A stretch of 64,000 nt of DNA from Calliphora vicina (GCF_958450345.1 NC_088780.1:133190226-133254225), one strand, 5' to 3'; positions 11,773 through 23,934 are shown, counted from the stretch's first letter. The notes: generated by a model from the letters alone, not told the origin. Translations and numbers: made by a program.

Positions 11773-12040
11773 TTAAGGTAGGGGCACACATGGCAAATAT
11801 TTGACGAAAAAGACGTAACCGCTAAATAAAATATGTTTTAATTCTTTTATTTATTGTCAAAAACTCCTTTTACTTATGACAATTCAAAACAAATAGGTAC
11901 CTAGGTATTTAGTTTTATTTTCTTTGATGCTGTTTGATCTTACAAAACACTTGTAAGAGTAAACACGTCAAACAAATCTGTGCTAAAAATGTGGTTACGC
12001 TTTTTTGAGTAAATATTTGTCATGTGTGACCGTATCTTTA
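11773..12040. mobile_element. MITE with AAGGTAGGG / imperfect inverted ends, copy 1
   Basis: Left end AAGGTAGGGGCACACATGGC and right end read in reverse complement as TAAAGATACGGTCACACATG, followed by AAATATTT on both sides. These are imperfect ~34-bp terminal inverted repeats. A second copy in opposite orientation is at 55517-55750. No coding content. Confidence 0.65.
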
Positions 12041-13185
12041 CTCGTCATGTTTTTAACAAGAGGTTTATAAATATTTTGAGGTACATGACTTTCTAATTAT
12101 GTCAAACCATAACCGATTTATTACAAAATAAACGCAAAATAATTTTTTCGCTATTTAACCGAAATTATTTTTTTCGATTTTCGTTTGAATTTTTCCAAAA
12201 CTTTCAATTTAGTTGAATCATTTGAACATCGACAAAGTTTTTCGGTTCCATATAAACGGGGTCAGCCTAATGTTCTTTTATAATACAAACACAGATGCTG
12301 AATTCTTTCAGTTGTTTTGAATTATAACACGTTTGAAAAAAAAAACACAATAACTTGAAAATAAATTCACAACTGAAAGGTACTGCGTTCTTAATTTTTA
12401 TACAGTAAAAATGAAAAATATTTTCAATATAAATTAATAAATTTGTATTCACTTTAATTAAAAATCATTGAATTTATTAAGCAAAAATTATATGTATGTA
12501 CAATGAAAGTTCTTGAACCATCTAATGGACAAGTCACATTATTCAGTGGCAATGACCACTTCTGTTGTTTTCCATTCATTTAAATTAATAAAAATTATAT
12601 TTTTAAAATTTCAAATCAGGGACCGAATTTAAAATGGAAAAAACAAGGACATGAATATATCACAGAAAAATGTCAAGCTACCATTTTGAAACAATAAATG
12701 TCAAAAACTAACAAAAAAAATAAAAATCAGAAAATAAATCACTTTTTAAATTTATAAAAGGTTTATAAAACAAAATATTCATGCACAATTTTTTTATTTA
12801 TGAATAAGTAAGGCCTAATAAGATTTAAGTTAATTTTGAATATTTGAAATGTAGCTAGGGTTAAACAAATTTTTTTAAAAACAGATCAGATAGAGTTTTA
12901 TAAAGGTTTTTTTTGTAATATTTAATGGTTTTTTAAAAAACTTGGTAAACGACCTATCGTGGGTTATAGGTCTTGTTGAGTACATTAAAAATAAAGCGGT
13001 TTTTGTATGTCCTCACCTATGCCTACAACCGCAACTAGGTCGCTGTTCAAGTTCTGACAACAAGTGTTTTTTGTAGCAGTGTGTTATCTATGTGGAATTG
13101 TTTCAGGAACAGATGTAACGTTTAACACAAATTGTACAGGAAATTTGGAAGTTTTTTAAATAAATCAAATCTGTGGATTACATTT

Positions 13186-14003
13186 CGTTAGCTTAGTACG
13201 CAAACGTAACAAGTCCACTTTTGATTGAAATTAAGATTTTGATGCAGAAAGATAGTAAAACATAAGATACATATTTTTCAATAAAAAATTTCGTTATTTT
13301 GTTTCTAACTGATGATTTTTCAGTGATACGCAAAAGTACTAACTCCACAAAAAAAAAATGCTAAGTCCAGCAAAAAACATTGAATATGCTATTTAAATCT
13401 ACTTTTTCAATGCTATTTGCTATAATACTTTGAAGATTAACATTTTTCGATGTAATCACTATAGTATGGTTACACAATTCACTGTAAAATAAAAAAATTA
13501 AATTTTGAAGAAATAATAATAAAAAAACAAATTTATTTAAGACTTTGAGTTATTTTCCTTTACAGCAATGAAATAATGTGCTGTTTTTCTATAGCGAGTG
13601 AGCGCTTTGAGTGGACGTTTTACATGTATTTTGTTTTTGTTACAATAACAAAACACATGTTAAATTTCCACTCAAAGTACTCGTTCGCTATAGAAAAACA
13701 GCACATAAGACTGTTAATTGTTATGTATTTAAATAATATAAAATAATAAAAAAATGTGCTAAGTCCAGCCAAAAAACATAAAATCATAAAAATCAAAAGA
13801 GATAAGTCCCTAAAAATGGCTTCAGTTTCTAAATTCATTTCAATTATTTTATTTTTTCAACTGATACTTAGCCAACAGATCATAGGAGAGAACTGCGTTT
13901 ACAGATCTAAAGAATATTGAAAGCAAAAAAAGATAGAACGTTTTTTGTCTCTCCTATAAAATTCAAAAAATGGGACTTGACACGTTTGCGTACTAAGCTA
14001 ACG
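13186..14003. mobile_element. Non-autonomous element with perfect 22-bp inverted ends
   Basis: Both ends read CGTTAGCTTAGTACGCAAAC (+GT) inward, identical over 22 bp and continuing with mismatches (AACAAGTCC versus GTCAAGTCC). The ~818-bp interior has no transposase. It repeats GCTAAGTCCAGC twice (near 13360 and 13757) and contains the strong hairpin listed separately. Confidence 0.75.
13576..13706. repeat. Long hairpin inside the 13186-14003 element
   Basis: Left arm starts ATGTGCTGTTTTTCTATAGCG and the right arm ends in its reverse complement (CGCTATAGAAAAACAGCACAT). Pairing continues through GAGTGAGCGCTTTGAGTGGA and ACATGT towards a loop near 13640. Arms are about 60 bp with few mismatches. 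Confidence 0.8.
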
Positions 14004-14009
14004 ATTTAA

Positions 14010-14300
14010 GAATTTTCTAATTCTATTTCAGAAATTTCCATTTGTATTTCAGAAAATTCTAATAGCAATAACAATGGAAATTTCTGAAATACAATTAGAA
14101 ATTTCTGAAATACAAATGGAAACTTCTGAAATATAAATGGAATGTTCTGAAATATAATTGGAAATTTCTGAAATATAATTAGATATTTCTGAAATATAAT
14201 TGGAATATTCTGAAATATAATTGGAAATTTCTGAAATATAATTAGATATTTCTGAAATTCAATTGGAATTTTCTGAAATACAAAGAGAAATTATTAAAAT
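14010..14300. repeat. 21-bp minisatellite with an inverted first part
   Basis: From 14076 to 14285 there are ten head-to-tail 21-bp units of the type GGAAATTTCTGAAATATAAT(T). The last six form two copies of a 63-bp trimer (units starting GGAAATTTC, AGATATTTC, GGAATWTTC). Before them (14010-14061) two or three units lie in the opposite orientation (TATTTCAGAAATTTCC). A related array, interrupted by a SINE, is at 58420-58670. Confidence 0.85.
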
Positions 14301-14489
14301 AAAATAAATATTGAAATATCAGTAAAAACATGATGATTTTTATATATTTTCCTTATTTATTCTTTTTGTTTTAGTGTTCTTTCTTGCATAAGTTTGTATA
14401 ACCATATTCTATAAATGTATTTTTGTTAAATTTGAATGCTTAAAAACGCTGAACAAAGTTTCCATTGTATTATCACTCACTATATGTAT

Positions 14490-15859
14490 GTATGTACAAT
14501 AGGGCGGGTCAAATTTTTTTGATCTAAGGGTCATCATTTGCCGAAAAAACCATAGCTCTAAAATTAATTTTGAGATGCTGGATTTTTTAAAATAGCTATT
14601 TTTCCAAAATATTCAAGAATCGAGGCAAAAAAAATTTATTTTCTTTAGCCAAATTTGTATGGTGGGGTTTTATTTTTAAGTGCCTCCACAGGGCGCTTTC
14701 GTAATATTTTTTTGGATTTTATTGCCTTTTTTGGGGGCAATGACGAATGAATCGTGATGGACCTTTGTAAATTTTTTCGGACCCCTACAATTTGACAAAT
14801 TGTCTTCACATTATACGTTTGAGTGGCCACATTCACAACCAACAAGTTGATTGTCCAAATCATGTTTTTTCAGTGAATATTTACAATAAATTTATTAAAT
14901 CAAGTGTCCAAGATAAATAACCACCAGACTATACTGTATATTTTTATACATATGTATGTATTTAATGCCTATGTACATATATGTATATATGAAAACATTG
15001 TTTAATTTGAACGATAGTGAAACTATATTTATTCCGTTATTCATTTTTTGTAAAAATGCTGTACAGCATATTAACTTTTAGTTTTTTTTATTCTCTCTCC
15101 ATCACTGGCGAAGTGTAACAAATATAATAACAAATAAATAATAAAAGAAATAATTAATAAACCAAAATGCATACTCACATACATATGTATTATGTACATA
15201 ATCACGCTAAATATACATACATATGTATATTAGACCGGCTCACGAAAAAAAATATAATACCAGGGTACCATTTCGGAATTTTTTCTTTTCAAGATTAAAT
15301 GTTGTTAAAACAAAAAATGTAGAATGTTCTCGGGCTTTAAATGTATAAATTATGGATACAATTTTCAAAAATTATGTAGGTATATCATTGGAAAGCTTCT
15401 TAATGAACATATAATACATAGTTTGAAGATTCGAAGCATACAAACATATACAAAATACAAATTTAAGAAAAATCTCTGTCTTTGAAGAAATTTCAAAATG
15501 TGTACTAAAATAAGGACATTTCTGTCCTGTGAACAAGCTAATCAACAAACATTTTGAAATTGCATCATAAAATGAACCAAGCTTCATTTTGAGTGGGCGA
15601 CTGAAACCGCAGTATGTAGGTCGAGCAAGTCTAATGTATTCAGACATACATATATACATACATACATGTGTAATACTTTATTAATTGAACAATTTCAGAA
15701 ATCAGAATATTTATACTTATGTGCATATGTGTAGAAAAGTAAATTACAATAAAAAAATAAATAAAAACATTATATATCATACATTAACAAAAAGAAAAAG
15801 AAAAAAATACAAGCACTTGCTATAATGTTTAGTGCATTAAATTGTTGCGGTTCTTGAAG
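14490..15859. other. AT-rich upstream region of the Ig-domain gene
   Basis: No supported gene. It holds a TAGGGCGGGTCAAATTTTTT-type repeat end near 14505, a TAGACCGGCTCACG block near 15230, and many short ATACATATGTAT motifs. The 5' UTR and promoter of the Ig gene must lie near its right edge, but no clear TATA/initiator pair could be assigned. Confidence 0.35.
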
Positions 15860-18478
15860 ATGGTCAGCAATAAAATTACAGTTAATAGAGTGTTAAATAT
15901 TTGCGTCTTTCTAATTGGATTCATCCTATTAAATGGAGTTTTATATCGATCAGCAAATGGATTTTTTATTGACTATACAGGTAAATATATACATACTTAT
16001 ACTTCTCCAACATTTTATGGAGACAACGATAAATAACACAGGTCGACCGCAAAAAAAGGCTTCACTAACCACTATGTGGTTTTGATGCATCAAGGTTAAC
16101 TAAGTACAAAAATGGTAAAATTTTTTAATTCTATGGAAAGATTTTTTTTTTAATTTTTTTAGATGTTTCTCCACATAATTTTTGATAACTCAAAAAGGGT
16201 TAGTCCGATATTATTGATCTAAACTTAGAAACGTTCAAATTTACATAACCTTTAATACGATTATATATTGCGTTTTAACCTGCTCAGTAGTTTCGGAGTT
16301 ATAATGACAAATTGAAGCAAAAAATATATTTTTTAATATTTTATAAAGAAAAAAATCGTTTAAATTATATTCTTTTTATAAAAGATTATTTCAGAATATC
16401 TCACTAAAACTATAAAAAACTCACACATCGCTCCTTTGCTGCAACAACGTCATAATTCAAAAAAAGTCGTTTCGAGAAAAACATCTTTGAATATTTTATG
16501 ACATTTTACTATTTCTTAAATAAATTTTCAACAAGTCATGCGATTTCAGAAATTTAAATAGGAGAATTTTTACTTATCAAATATACGAGAAAACATGAAT
16601 TTTTACAATGTTTACAACAACAAAACACCCTCACACAAAAAATAATTTATTTTTTTGAAAACTGAAAAAACTATATGAAAGATCATAGAACAGCGCATAT
16701 TGTGTATTACTCAGTTCAATAAACACGGATTTTGAGTAATGATGTTGTTGCAGCAAATAGGCGATATGTTTACAAAAATGATCTCAGATACCTTATTTGC
16801 CATTTTTTATGTTTTTGTATACAAAATTCGTTGTTGTATTTTCAATTTGAAATGAAAATATAAATTATACGGTTAATCGAATAATTTTCAATTAACCGAT
16901 TATTAACCGATTAAATCTAAACCTCGATTAATTATTTGCTCGATTAACCGATTAAACCAGAAACCCGATTAATTGAATACCCTACTAATACATTCTCACC
17001 GCTTAGGTTTTTGACAACTGAGTAAGGTCTTTGACAGGAGAGTTCCGTTCTATGTATATTTCTCTATGGTATTGCCATGTATATTGTTATTGTATCACAC
17101 ATATTTGTGAAAAGACAGAAATTTTAAATGATTATTTGCACTGACATTTCCCTTACCTTCAGTTCTATGTATTTATTCTATGATTTCCTCTTTGTTTTCA
17201 GAAAATTCAGAGCTTATACAACAGCAAATTGGATACAATATTACGCTGCAATGCAGTTTAAAAGGCCTGGTGGATGAAACCAAAACTTCGGATATTACAT
17301 ATTATTGGTATTTCAAGGTGTGTAATTTATATTAAAGTTAAGAACATAGATGACAACCAGAATAGGTAACTGAGAGCCAAAAACCTAAGTCTGTCATTTG
17401 GTTATTTCTCTCACCTTCTCTTCTATGTATTTATTCTAAGAATTTCAATAGTATATAAGTAATTGTGTTCCCTATAAATTACAGCAATGTGGTGAAGGTT
17501 CTGGTGGTACTCTCAATTGTTATGATACAAATGACAATGAAGACTGGACTCAGTTGCCCTGTGAAGATAATGTTTGTAAATCGGAGTTGAGCTTGAAGAA
17601 TGTAACCGAAAAATATTCTGGTCTATATAAATGTACTGTAATGCCTAAAATGGGTAATATATTGGATGTTAAACTAGTGAGAACATTTCAATTGGATATA
17701 AAAAGTATGAATATAAGTATACCCCCATATTCATAATCAATTTTTAATTTTATAACAGAATTTCCGTACAAAATTTGTTTTAAAAACCTGTAAAAATTTC
17801 AAAATTGATTATGAATATGGCCCATAAGGTTTAATATTTCTTTTAATAAAAAATTATTAATTTTTTTTTTGTTTAATTTTAGATTCCTCTATGAAAATTC
17901 CGGAATTTTTAGATGCTTATCCTTTAAATAAAACTTTAAGTAGGGGATCGCAGGCTGTTTTTCAATGTCGTGTCTTTAGTGAAGAGTATCCAACCATTAA
18001 ATGGTTTCGTCGTCTACCAAATTTAAAATACAGCGATTATGAGAATATACATTCAATAGTGTATTACAATGGCCAGGCCTATGAACTGTTGACATCGGCC
18101 CGTGAGAAACCTACCGCCATAGATGTATATTTAAGTAAACTTATATTAAATGATGTACGTTCCCAAGATGAGGGCTATTATGCTTGTGTGGCCATAAGTT
18201 TTCGTGGTCATAATATACGAGAAGCTTATTTAAAAGTATATGCATCAGACAATGATGATTCGGCGGATTACTGGTCGGATTATAGTGAGGAAGACGATGA
18301 CTTACCTACAGATCCTAAGAAATTTTGGTTACTCTTTCTAATGCCTGTGGGTTTGGCATTATTGCCAATATCAGTATATCTGTGTTATATCATTCATAAG
18401 CGTTATAGAAATTCCAATATAATGGATCAAGCTAAATATTTCGGAGAATATGATCAACAGTGTATGTTAAGATCGTAA
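15860..18478 (+). CDS. Two-Ig-domain single-pass membrane protein
   Basis: Four exons at 15860-15980, 17202-17317, 17485-17704 and 17883-18478. All introns are GT-AG and the frame is kept at each junction (phases 1, 0, 1), giving 350 residues. Exon 1 encodes a signal peptide (VLNICVFLIGFILLNGVLY). Exons 2-3 encode the first Ig-like domain, with the first Cys in TLQCSL, a Trp in YYWYF, and the second Cys in SGLYKCTV, plus extra cysteines (KQCGEG, LNCYD, LPCEDNVC). Exon 4 encodes the second Ig domain (AVFQCRVF, KWFRR, DEGYYACVA), an acidic juxtamembrane segment (DYSEEDDDLPTD), one transmembrane helix (FWLLFLMPVGLALLPISVYL) and a ~35-residue cytoplasmic tail. It is probably a cell-surface recognition or adhesion protein. 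Ig2 resembles the I-set/FGFR style, but no kinase follows. I recognise no named orthologue. Confidence 0.85.
16060..16421. repeat. Intronic repeat shared with 38444-40050
   Basis: Blocks such as TTCGGAGTTATAATGACAAA, GATAACTCAAAAAGGGTTAG and ACATAACCTTTAATACG recur, partly inverted, around 38444-38606 and 39780-40050 in the methyltransferase intron. Non-coding repeat in intron 1 of the Ig gene. Confidence 0.6.
16422..16771. mobile_element. MITE in intron 1 of the Ig gene
   Basis: Left end CACATCGCTCCTTTGCTGCA and right end (reverse complement) CATATCGCCTATTTGCTGCA run on through ACAACRTCAT, giving imperfect inverted termini of about 40 bp around a ~270-bp non-coding centre. Confidence 0.65.
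16855..16985. repeat. Degenerate CGATTAACCGATTAA repeats
   Basis: Six or more loose copies of CGATTAA / AACCGATTAA occur in both orientations, ending in ATTGAATACCCTACTA. This looks like one end of a transposon with internal short repeats. No second end was found nearby. Confidence 0.45.
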
Positions 18479-18833
18479 TACATACTTAAGTACATAATTA
18501 CTACACATTGCAAGAATTCAAGTATTTTATTTTTAAAATAACTTGATTCTTTTGTTAAGAACACATACATACTTATAAAATAAAAGATCGCTGTGCAAAT
18601 TTAAATTTCCTAGCATACCAAAGATTGTATTTAAAATTAAATATAGTATTTAAAACATGTCACTACGGTTAATTAGAGTTTACGCTTATTAGTTGTAAAT
18701 ATCAAATATTTTAAATAAAATGGTAAATTATAATTTTGAATTTTTTGTAAAATATTTATTTGTTTAAGTTCGGTGAATGGTGAAAGTGATAACAGGAATA
18801 GCCATGATTATTTATCATAAGTTTCATAATATT

Positions 18834-19001
18834 TATCTGTGGACTTTTGACAAAACAACTTATGTGGAATTTTAAAATTATTCAGGAGAGCTTGATACAA
18901 TAATTGTACCTTCTACAATTATTGTATCATGTGACAAATAATATAAATAATTATAGAACAATTCAACAGTTTTTAAGTTGTTTTGTCAAAAGTCCACAGA
19001 T
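18834..19001. mobile_element. Short MITE with ATCTGTGGACTTTTGACAAA ends
   Basis: The ends are inverted copies identical for about 28 bp (ATCTGTGGACTTTTGACAAA, then ACAACTTA). The centre has its own palindrome (GATACAATAATTGTA ... TACAATTATTGTATC). A single half-copy with the same end occurs at 26390-26455. It lies just downstream of the Ig gene. Confidence 0.8.
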
Positions 19002-20354
19002 CCACTTATCTTAAATCTATTTTCTTTATATTTATTATTTAATTAATTCTGTATCCCACTAATCCATACGGCTTGTCAGCAGGTGAATGATATTACCTTT
19101 ATTTAATTTAACTTTCAGTATAATCTGTAAAAATTGTATTTTATTCGGCACAAATTAAATTTCTATAACATATGAATGAGTGATTCCCGAAATTTAACTG
19201 TTTGTTGTATTGTAAAATGAATCAGCTATATTTCAAATTAAAAATTAAGTTAAAAAAACTGAAGTGAAACATAAGATTAAATTGAAATAAATTATGAAAG
19301 TACTGAAAATACTTTTAGATTAAGGTTACTAATTTTCCATTACCTGTAAATAACAAAAAAATATATGTTCATTCCCGGGAATACCCGAATAATTCAGCCT
19401 TAATGACCAAATTTTTCTGTTGTGACTGAAAAATTTTAGTTTTGGATGACAAAAATTCCGTAATTTCAATTAATCGTAATTCTTCTTTGTCAACTGACTT
19501 TATATAGCAAGAATCGAAAAATGTATAGATATAATCGGATCATACGATAGGCAGCAAATCACAATGAATTATTTTTATCTATTGATAAATAATACTGTAA
19601 ATTTTTTGGACAAACGTCGTTTAGCCCCTATGACCGATAATGTCCTATTTAGGGAGAATATTTTTATGGGGGCTAGGTGAAATAATGAACCGATTGCAGC
19701 CATTGGCTTCGTCCTTTGATCGAAATATCTTCAAAATTGCGACTCGTACTTTGCGCACAATGTTATCGATTAAACGAATCCACCAAAAAGTGTACGCATA
19801 CACTTTAGGTCCAGACATTTCAAGACGATCTAGCTGTGTCCGTCAATATGCTATTGAGCATAACAATTTTACCTAATAATTGACAACTCTACACTAAAAA
19901 ATAAAAATAAAGTTAAAGGGTTAATTTCGAATAAATTGATAAATTTTCAATTACTGAAATAAAAAACGCCACACAGAGTCATCGGATTTTTTAAATCAAA
20001 ATTTTAAGCTAAGAAATTCAAAATATATATTTTTTATCGTTCTCAACAATTTTATAAAACAATATATTAATTCATATATTATAAATATATTTTATATATT
20101 GTGATTTGTTTTTTGGTTTACCTAAACACCTTTAGAATTCGCCTAATTTGATGATATTGGAGATCTATTTGAATTTTTATTTGATGAGACATTTGGAAGT
20201 GCATATTTTTTATTTGCGTATATGTGTTAACATTGCCAACCAGATTGAGCCTATAGAACAGCCATTGGAACAATTGGATTCCTAACAGTGTGGTAAAAGT
20301 TAAAGAAGCTTCAAGTTATCGACGGCTAGAGTTTAAGTTGACAGTAAACCAATA
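19002..20354. other. Gene-free spacer before the 20.4 kb gene
   Basis: No supported gene. The frame over 19640-19876 shows no protein feature and probably belongs to a repeat. The last ~150 bp should contain the 5' UTR of the next gene; no clear core promoter was identified. Confidence 0.35.
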
Positions 20355-20867
20355 ATGTCACGCAAGCGTCTTGCATCAGTTAGATTATTTAGCAATGGTA
20401 TACCCACACCCAACATGCAACCTTATCAATATGAATATTATCGTCCTGGCTGCTATTACATCCCCCAAGTTGTACGTCAGGTAACACCTTACATCTACAC
20501 GTATACAGACCACTGGCAGCCATATTGTAATACGGCCACTTATGTGGTGGATCGTTTTGGCCGAGTTAATTATCCCAGTGATTTTGAATATCAACTACAT
20601 GTACCACGACCTCTGCATCCCCAACATAGAGAAGTGATATATAAATATTATGATGACGGCGAAGCAGAAATATCATCATTGCCACATATCGAAGAAGATG
20701 ACTATACTGAGGAGCAAGATGTTAGAGAGCGCAAACGAAAGCGTTTAGACAATGTGAATCGATTTGGTAATAAAATACCCTCAGAATTCAATGATAGAAA
20801 TGTATATCGTTCCAACGAGGGCTATTTGGTAGAGGAACCAAGTGATCATGTTCTAGAAAGTGTTTAA
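20355..20867 (+). CDS. Unrecognised 170-aa Tyr-rich intracellular protein
   Basis: A single-exon frame beginning AATAATGTCACGC and ending in TAA, with an AATAAA signal near 20913. There is no signal peptide or membrane segment. The N-terminal half is rich in Tyr and Pro (PYQYEYYRPGCYYIPQVV, YIYTYTDHWQPYCN). The middle is acidic (HIEEDDYTEEQD), immediately followed by a basic cluster (RERKRKR) that could serve as a nuclear signal. The C-terminal ~50 residues are polar. Codon use is even, and the frame has no low-complexity bias of the repeat-derived frames around it, which supports a real gene. Function unknown, and no family recognised. Confidence 0.65.
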   Translation: MSRKRLASVRLFSNGIPTPNMQPYQYEYYRPGCYYIPQVVRQVTPYIYTYTDHWQPYCNTATYVVDRFGRVNYPSDFEYQLHVPRPLHPQHREVIYKYYDDGEAEISSLPHIEEDDYTEEQDVRERKRKRLDNVNRFGNKIPSEFNDRNVYRSNEGYLVEEPSDHVLESV

Positions 20868-21776
20868 TACATGTTAGGTGTTAATTCAAATATTTGTTAA
20901 AATTTATGGTGAAATAAATGGTGTCATTTTTTAAAAAAAGTAACGTGTACGAAACTCAGTCTATAATTTGTACACACATTTCTAATAAAACTAGTATCGT
21001 ACTTTTGGCTTAACGAAAAGTTCAAATGTTAGTATCATAATTCTTCACATAACTTTTGTTACTTTACGAAATCCTAAATTTCTTGATCATTTTCGTCATT
21101 TTCGAATTTCCATTTATAAAGCACTCAGATCTGTAATTTTTGACTAGAAGTGCTGCGTAAATTGTCATATATACTTATGATCTATGACCGCCTGTCTGTC
21201 CACCTCACGTCCAAAATACACAACTAAAATCATACAAATTTCTTTCCAGAGTAGAACCCTATGATACTTAAGCCTATACAATAGCGGTATCTGTACAAAA
21301 TTCAGCAATAATAAGTTTTCCTATTAACCCTTTTATGCATATTGTTGCCAATTGTCTACATTCCAGTTCCACTTAATTTTAGACGAATATAAGCTTGATA
21401 CTAATTCCGATTCTAATTCAGAAAAATCAAATGAAGTATGAAAAGTTTGAGCTAACGAAATTCTAAATCAAACTAAAGCTAAAGGAAATATAATAAATAA
21501 AAATCAACTAAATATTTGATACTTTATAGAAAAATAAAAGTAAAAATCATGCATTTAAGGGTTAAAAGAAATAACCAAACCAATTTTTCTTGACAATCGG
21601 TTCATATTAAAGTCCACATCCCTTATATAAAGTCCACTTCCGAAAATCACTTACAAATATCGTTATCAGGTTGAAATTTTTGTACAAAATTTTATGAAGA
21701 GCGGCCCATAATTGGTCATAGCTACCATGTAAGGACCACTTCCAAAAAACATTTTAACTTGCTTGCTAGTTTTTAC
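20868..21776. repeat. Degenerate dispersed repeat (family B)
   Basis: No gene. From ~21180 the sequence holds blocks such as CGGCCCATAATTGGTCATAG and AAATATCGTTATCAGGTTGA, which recur at 25690-26100, 33290-33500, 35660-36110 and 41580-41850. Old, scattered copies of one repeat family; class unknown. Confidence 0.5.
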
Positions 21777-22002
21777 TCGGGGTTGTCATAGAATCCAATC
21801 GTTGTCGGAATCGGTTTAAAAACGACAGAAAAAGAACATTGGTCTCGTGAAATCGAAAGTCGTCAATTTTATATTCGATCTAGAATTAAATTCTTTATCG
21901 ATTAAACAAAAAAAATAACATTGGATTTCATAAGTCAAATGTACCTGTATTGTCATTTTCAAAACCGATTCCGACAATTATTGGATTCTGTGACAACCCC
22001 GA
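21777..22002. mobile_element. MITE with TCGGGGTTGTCA ends
   Basis: A 226-bp element. Left TCGGGGTTGTCATAGAATCC and right (reverse complement) TCGGGGTTGTCACAGAATCC continue as AAT..TTGTCGGAATCGGTTT. These are ~40-bp inverted ends with a few mismatches. The interior is non-coding. Confidence 0.85.
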
Positions 22003-22618
22003 CTAGCTTTAGAAATTCAAAAAAAAGAACAAAATATTGGAAAATACTGAACTGAATGTAAATTTTTATCATCCTTTTCATATCCCAAAAAATGATAATA
22101 TATTTATTTTGTCATTCGTTATGTAACACATCGAAATACAGGTCGTAGAAATGATTTAGTTATGTGCGGCCTACTGTCTGTCTGTTGAAAACACTATAGG
22201 ACTAGCAGGCTGAATGGTTTGTCTGGTATTGAAAATGTGCAATATCGGTCCATGATTTCACCTAACCCCTATACAAATGACCCCACCCGGAATACTCTTT
22301 GAGCAGTCATAAATATGTTGATTATGCGGCAATCCTTATAAAATTTTGCAAAAATTAGTTCTAAGTACTCTGAAATTATACTGTCAAGTATGGCGAAATC
22401 GGTCAACATTTGTCCCTTGATTCAAAACTCCATAGAAGGCCTTTTGGCCTACCCCTTTTGGGTATACAAAATTCGGCACACCCGAATATAATACTTTAAC
22501 TTGTTATTTTTGATACATTTTTCTTAAACATTTTTAATCTAATGCTCGATCGCTAAAAAGCGAAAACATACGAGTCTCACTATTTAAGGTTTATAATATT
22601 AAATTAATGCATACATAT

Positions 22619-23663
22619 CGCACACCCAGTTCAAAAGTGACACAACTCAAAATTTTAATTTTTCAGAAATCGAAAATAAATATGTATATAGCAATTGAAA
22701 CATAATAAAAGACATTAGTGTTTTTTTTTTTAGCAACAGTTAACAACTACAGAATTAGAGATGCTAATCGGGACTGATTTTTGAAAATCCCGGGGATCGG
22801 GATTTGGTAAAGACTCTCGAAATCCCGAGCCGGGGTTTCGGGAAATCTAAAATCCCGAAAATTATAAGAAAGAAACTTACATAATTATGTCCTTACAATT
22901 GAAAGTAAATTTTTTCTTTAGGAATTAATTTTTATTAGACACTAAAATGCATACTATTGCATCTATGGTTTCATCTGACATTCTGGAAAGAATTTTGTTT
23001 CCGACATATGCTGCTGCCGAAAAACATCTTTCACATTTGCAAAACCGTTTGCAAATACATACTTATAACAAATCTGCAAGTATTTTCCTCTTGTTCCTTC
23101 GGAAATAAAATGATGTATTTCTTTTGCAAGTTGCAAATCTATGTTATTTGGGTTTTTTTACATTTATTATTAATATCTTTTAGCCTTTGAGCAATCGAAA
23201 TATTTTCATTTTGTTTGAGCTCCTCATCTGAGATAAAATCAATTTCGTTTGAAGAGGATTTAAATCGAGTTTTGTTAGATAACTTACAAAAAAAAAGGTG
23301 AAGAATTTATTTGTCAGAACCCCCCCCCACTCAAGGAAAACCAAAACTACCGCTTTCCTTTATTAACTATGTTGTAGTAGGAGTTGAGCTTAAAAACTTT
23401 GTGATATTCGGGCATATAGAATATCCCCTATTTATTTATGAAATGATTTGGAAAATCCCGGGATTTAAAATTAAAAAATGCTGCCCTGGGATTTTCGGAA
23501 ACTGAATTACCCGTTTGGCATCTCTAAACAGAATACATTGATATTTTTAGTATAGATAAACAAGTGTAATGTGCATAGTTTAAGCTCAAAATTCATTTTT
23601 TGGGTTTACTATATAACCCAAAAAATGAATTTTGAGTTGAGTCACTTTTGAACTGGGTGTGTG
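22619..23663. mobile_element. TIR element split by a hAT insertion
   Basis: Left CACACCCAGTTCAAAAGTGA (22621) and right reverse complement CACACCCAGTTCAAAAGTGA (ending 23661) are matching inverted ends that continue as C(A/T)CAACTCAAAATT. Removing the hAT copy inside would leave about 270 bp. Near the right end a second palindrome (CATTTTTTGGGTT ... AACCCAAAAAATG) is present. Confidence 0.8.
22756..23526 (-). mobile_element. hAT-superfamily remnant with target duplication
   Basis: The termini are TAGAGATGC and GCATCTCTA, typical of hAT elements. The flanks are 8-bp near-direct repeats, TACAGAAT (22748-22755) and AACAGAAT (23527-23534), 7 of 8 matching. On the minus strand around 23050-22945 the frame reads C-E-R-C-F-S-A-A-A-Y-V-G-N-K-I-L-S-R-M-S and so on, the hAT C-terminal dimerisation motif (ERxFSxA...R..LS..TVDAL). 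The rest of the transposase is missing, so it is an internally deleted copy. Confidence 0.85.
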
Positions 23664-23934
23664 ATATATTTATTTATGAATGCTAAAACTGGTTGTATTC
23701 TGTTTACTATGTGAGTATAAAATATCGAAAACTGAACAAACGCTAATGAGTGCAAAATGATTTTTTACTTTAGATTTAACACACAACGATAAGATTATAT
23801 ATATGTATATAATACACCTTTTTAGACACAAATAATATAAATAAATAAAAGTGAACTTTCGATACCCCCTGAACAGGTATAATTAAACCAAATAAAACAT
23901 TTCAACGAGCAAATTATTTAGTTTACTCTCAGCA

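Noticed and set aside
19640..19876. 78-residue plus-strand frame
   Set aside because: No recognisable features or supporting splice/poly(A) context; likely part of a repeat.
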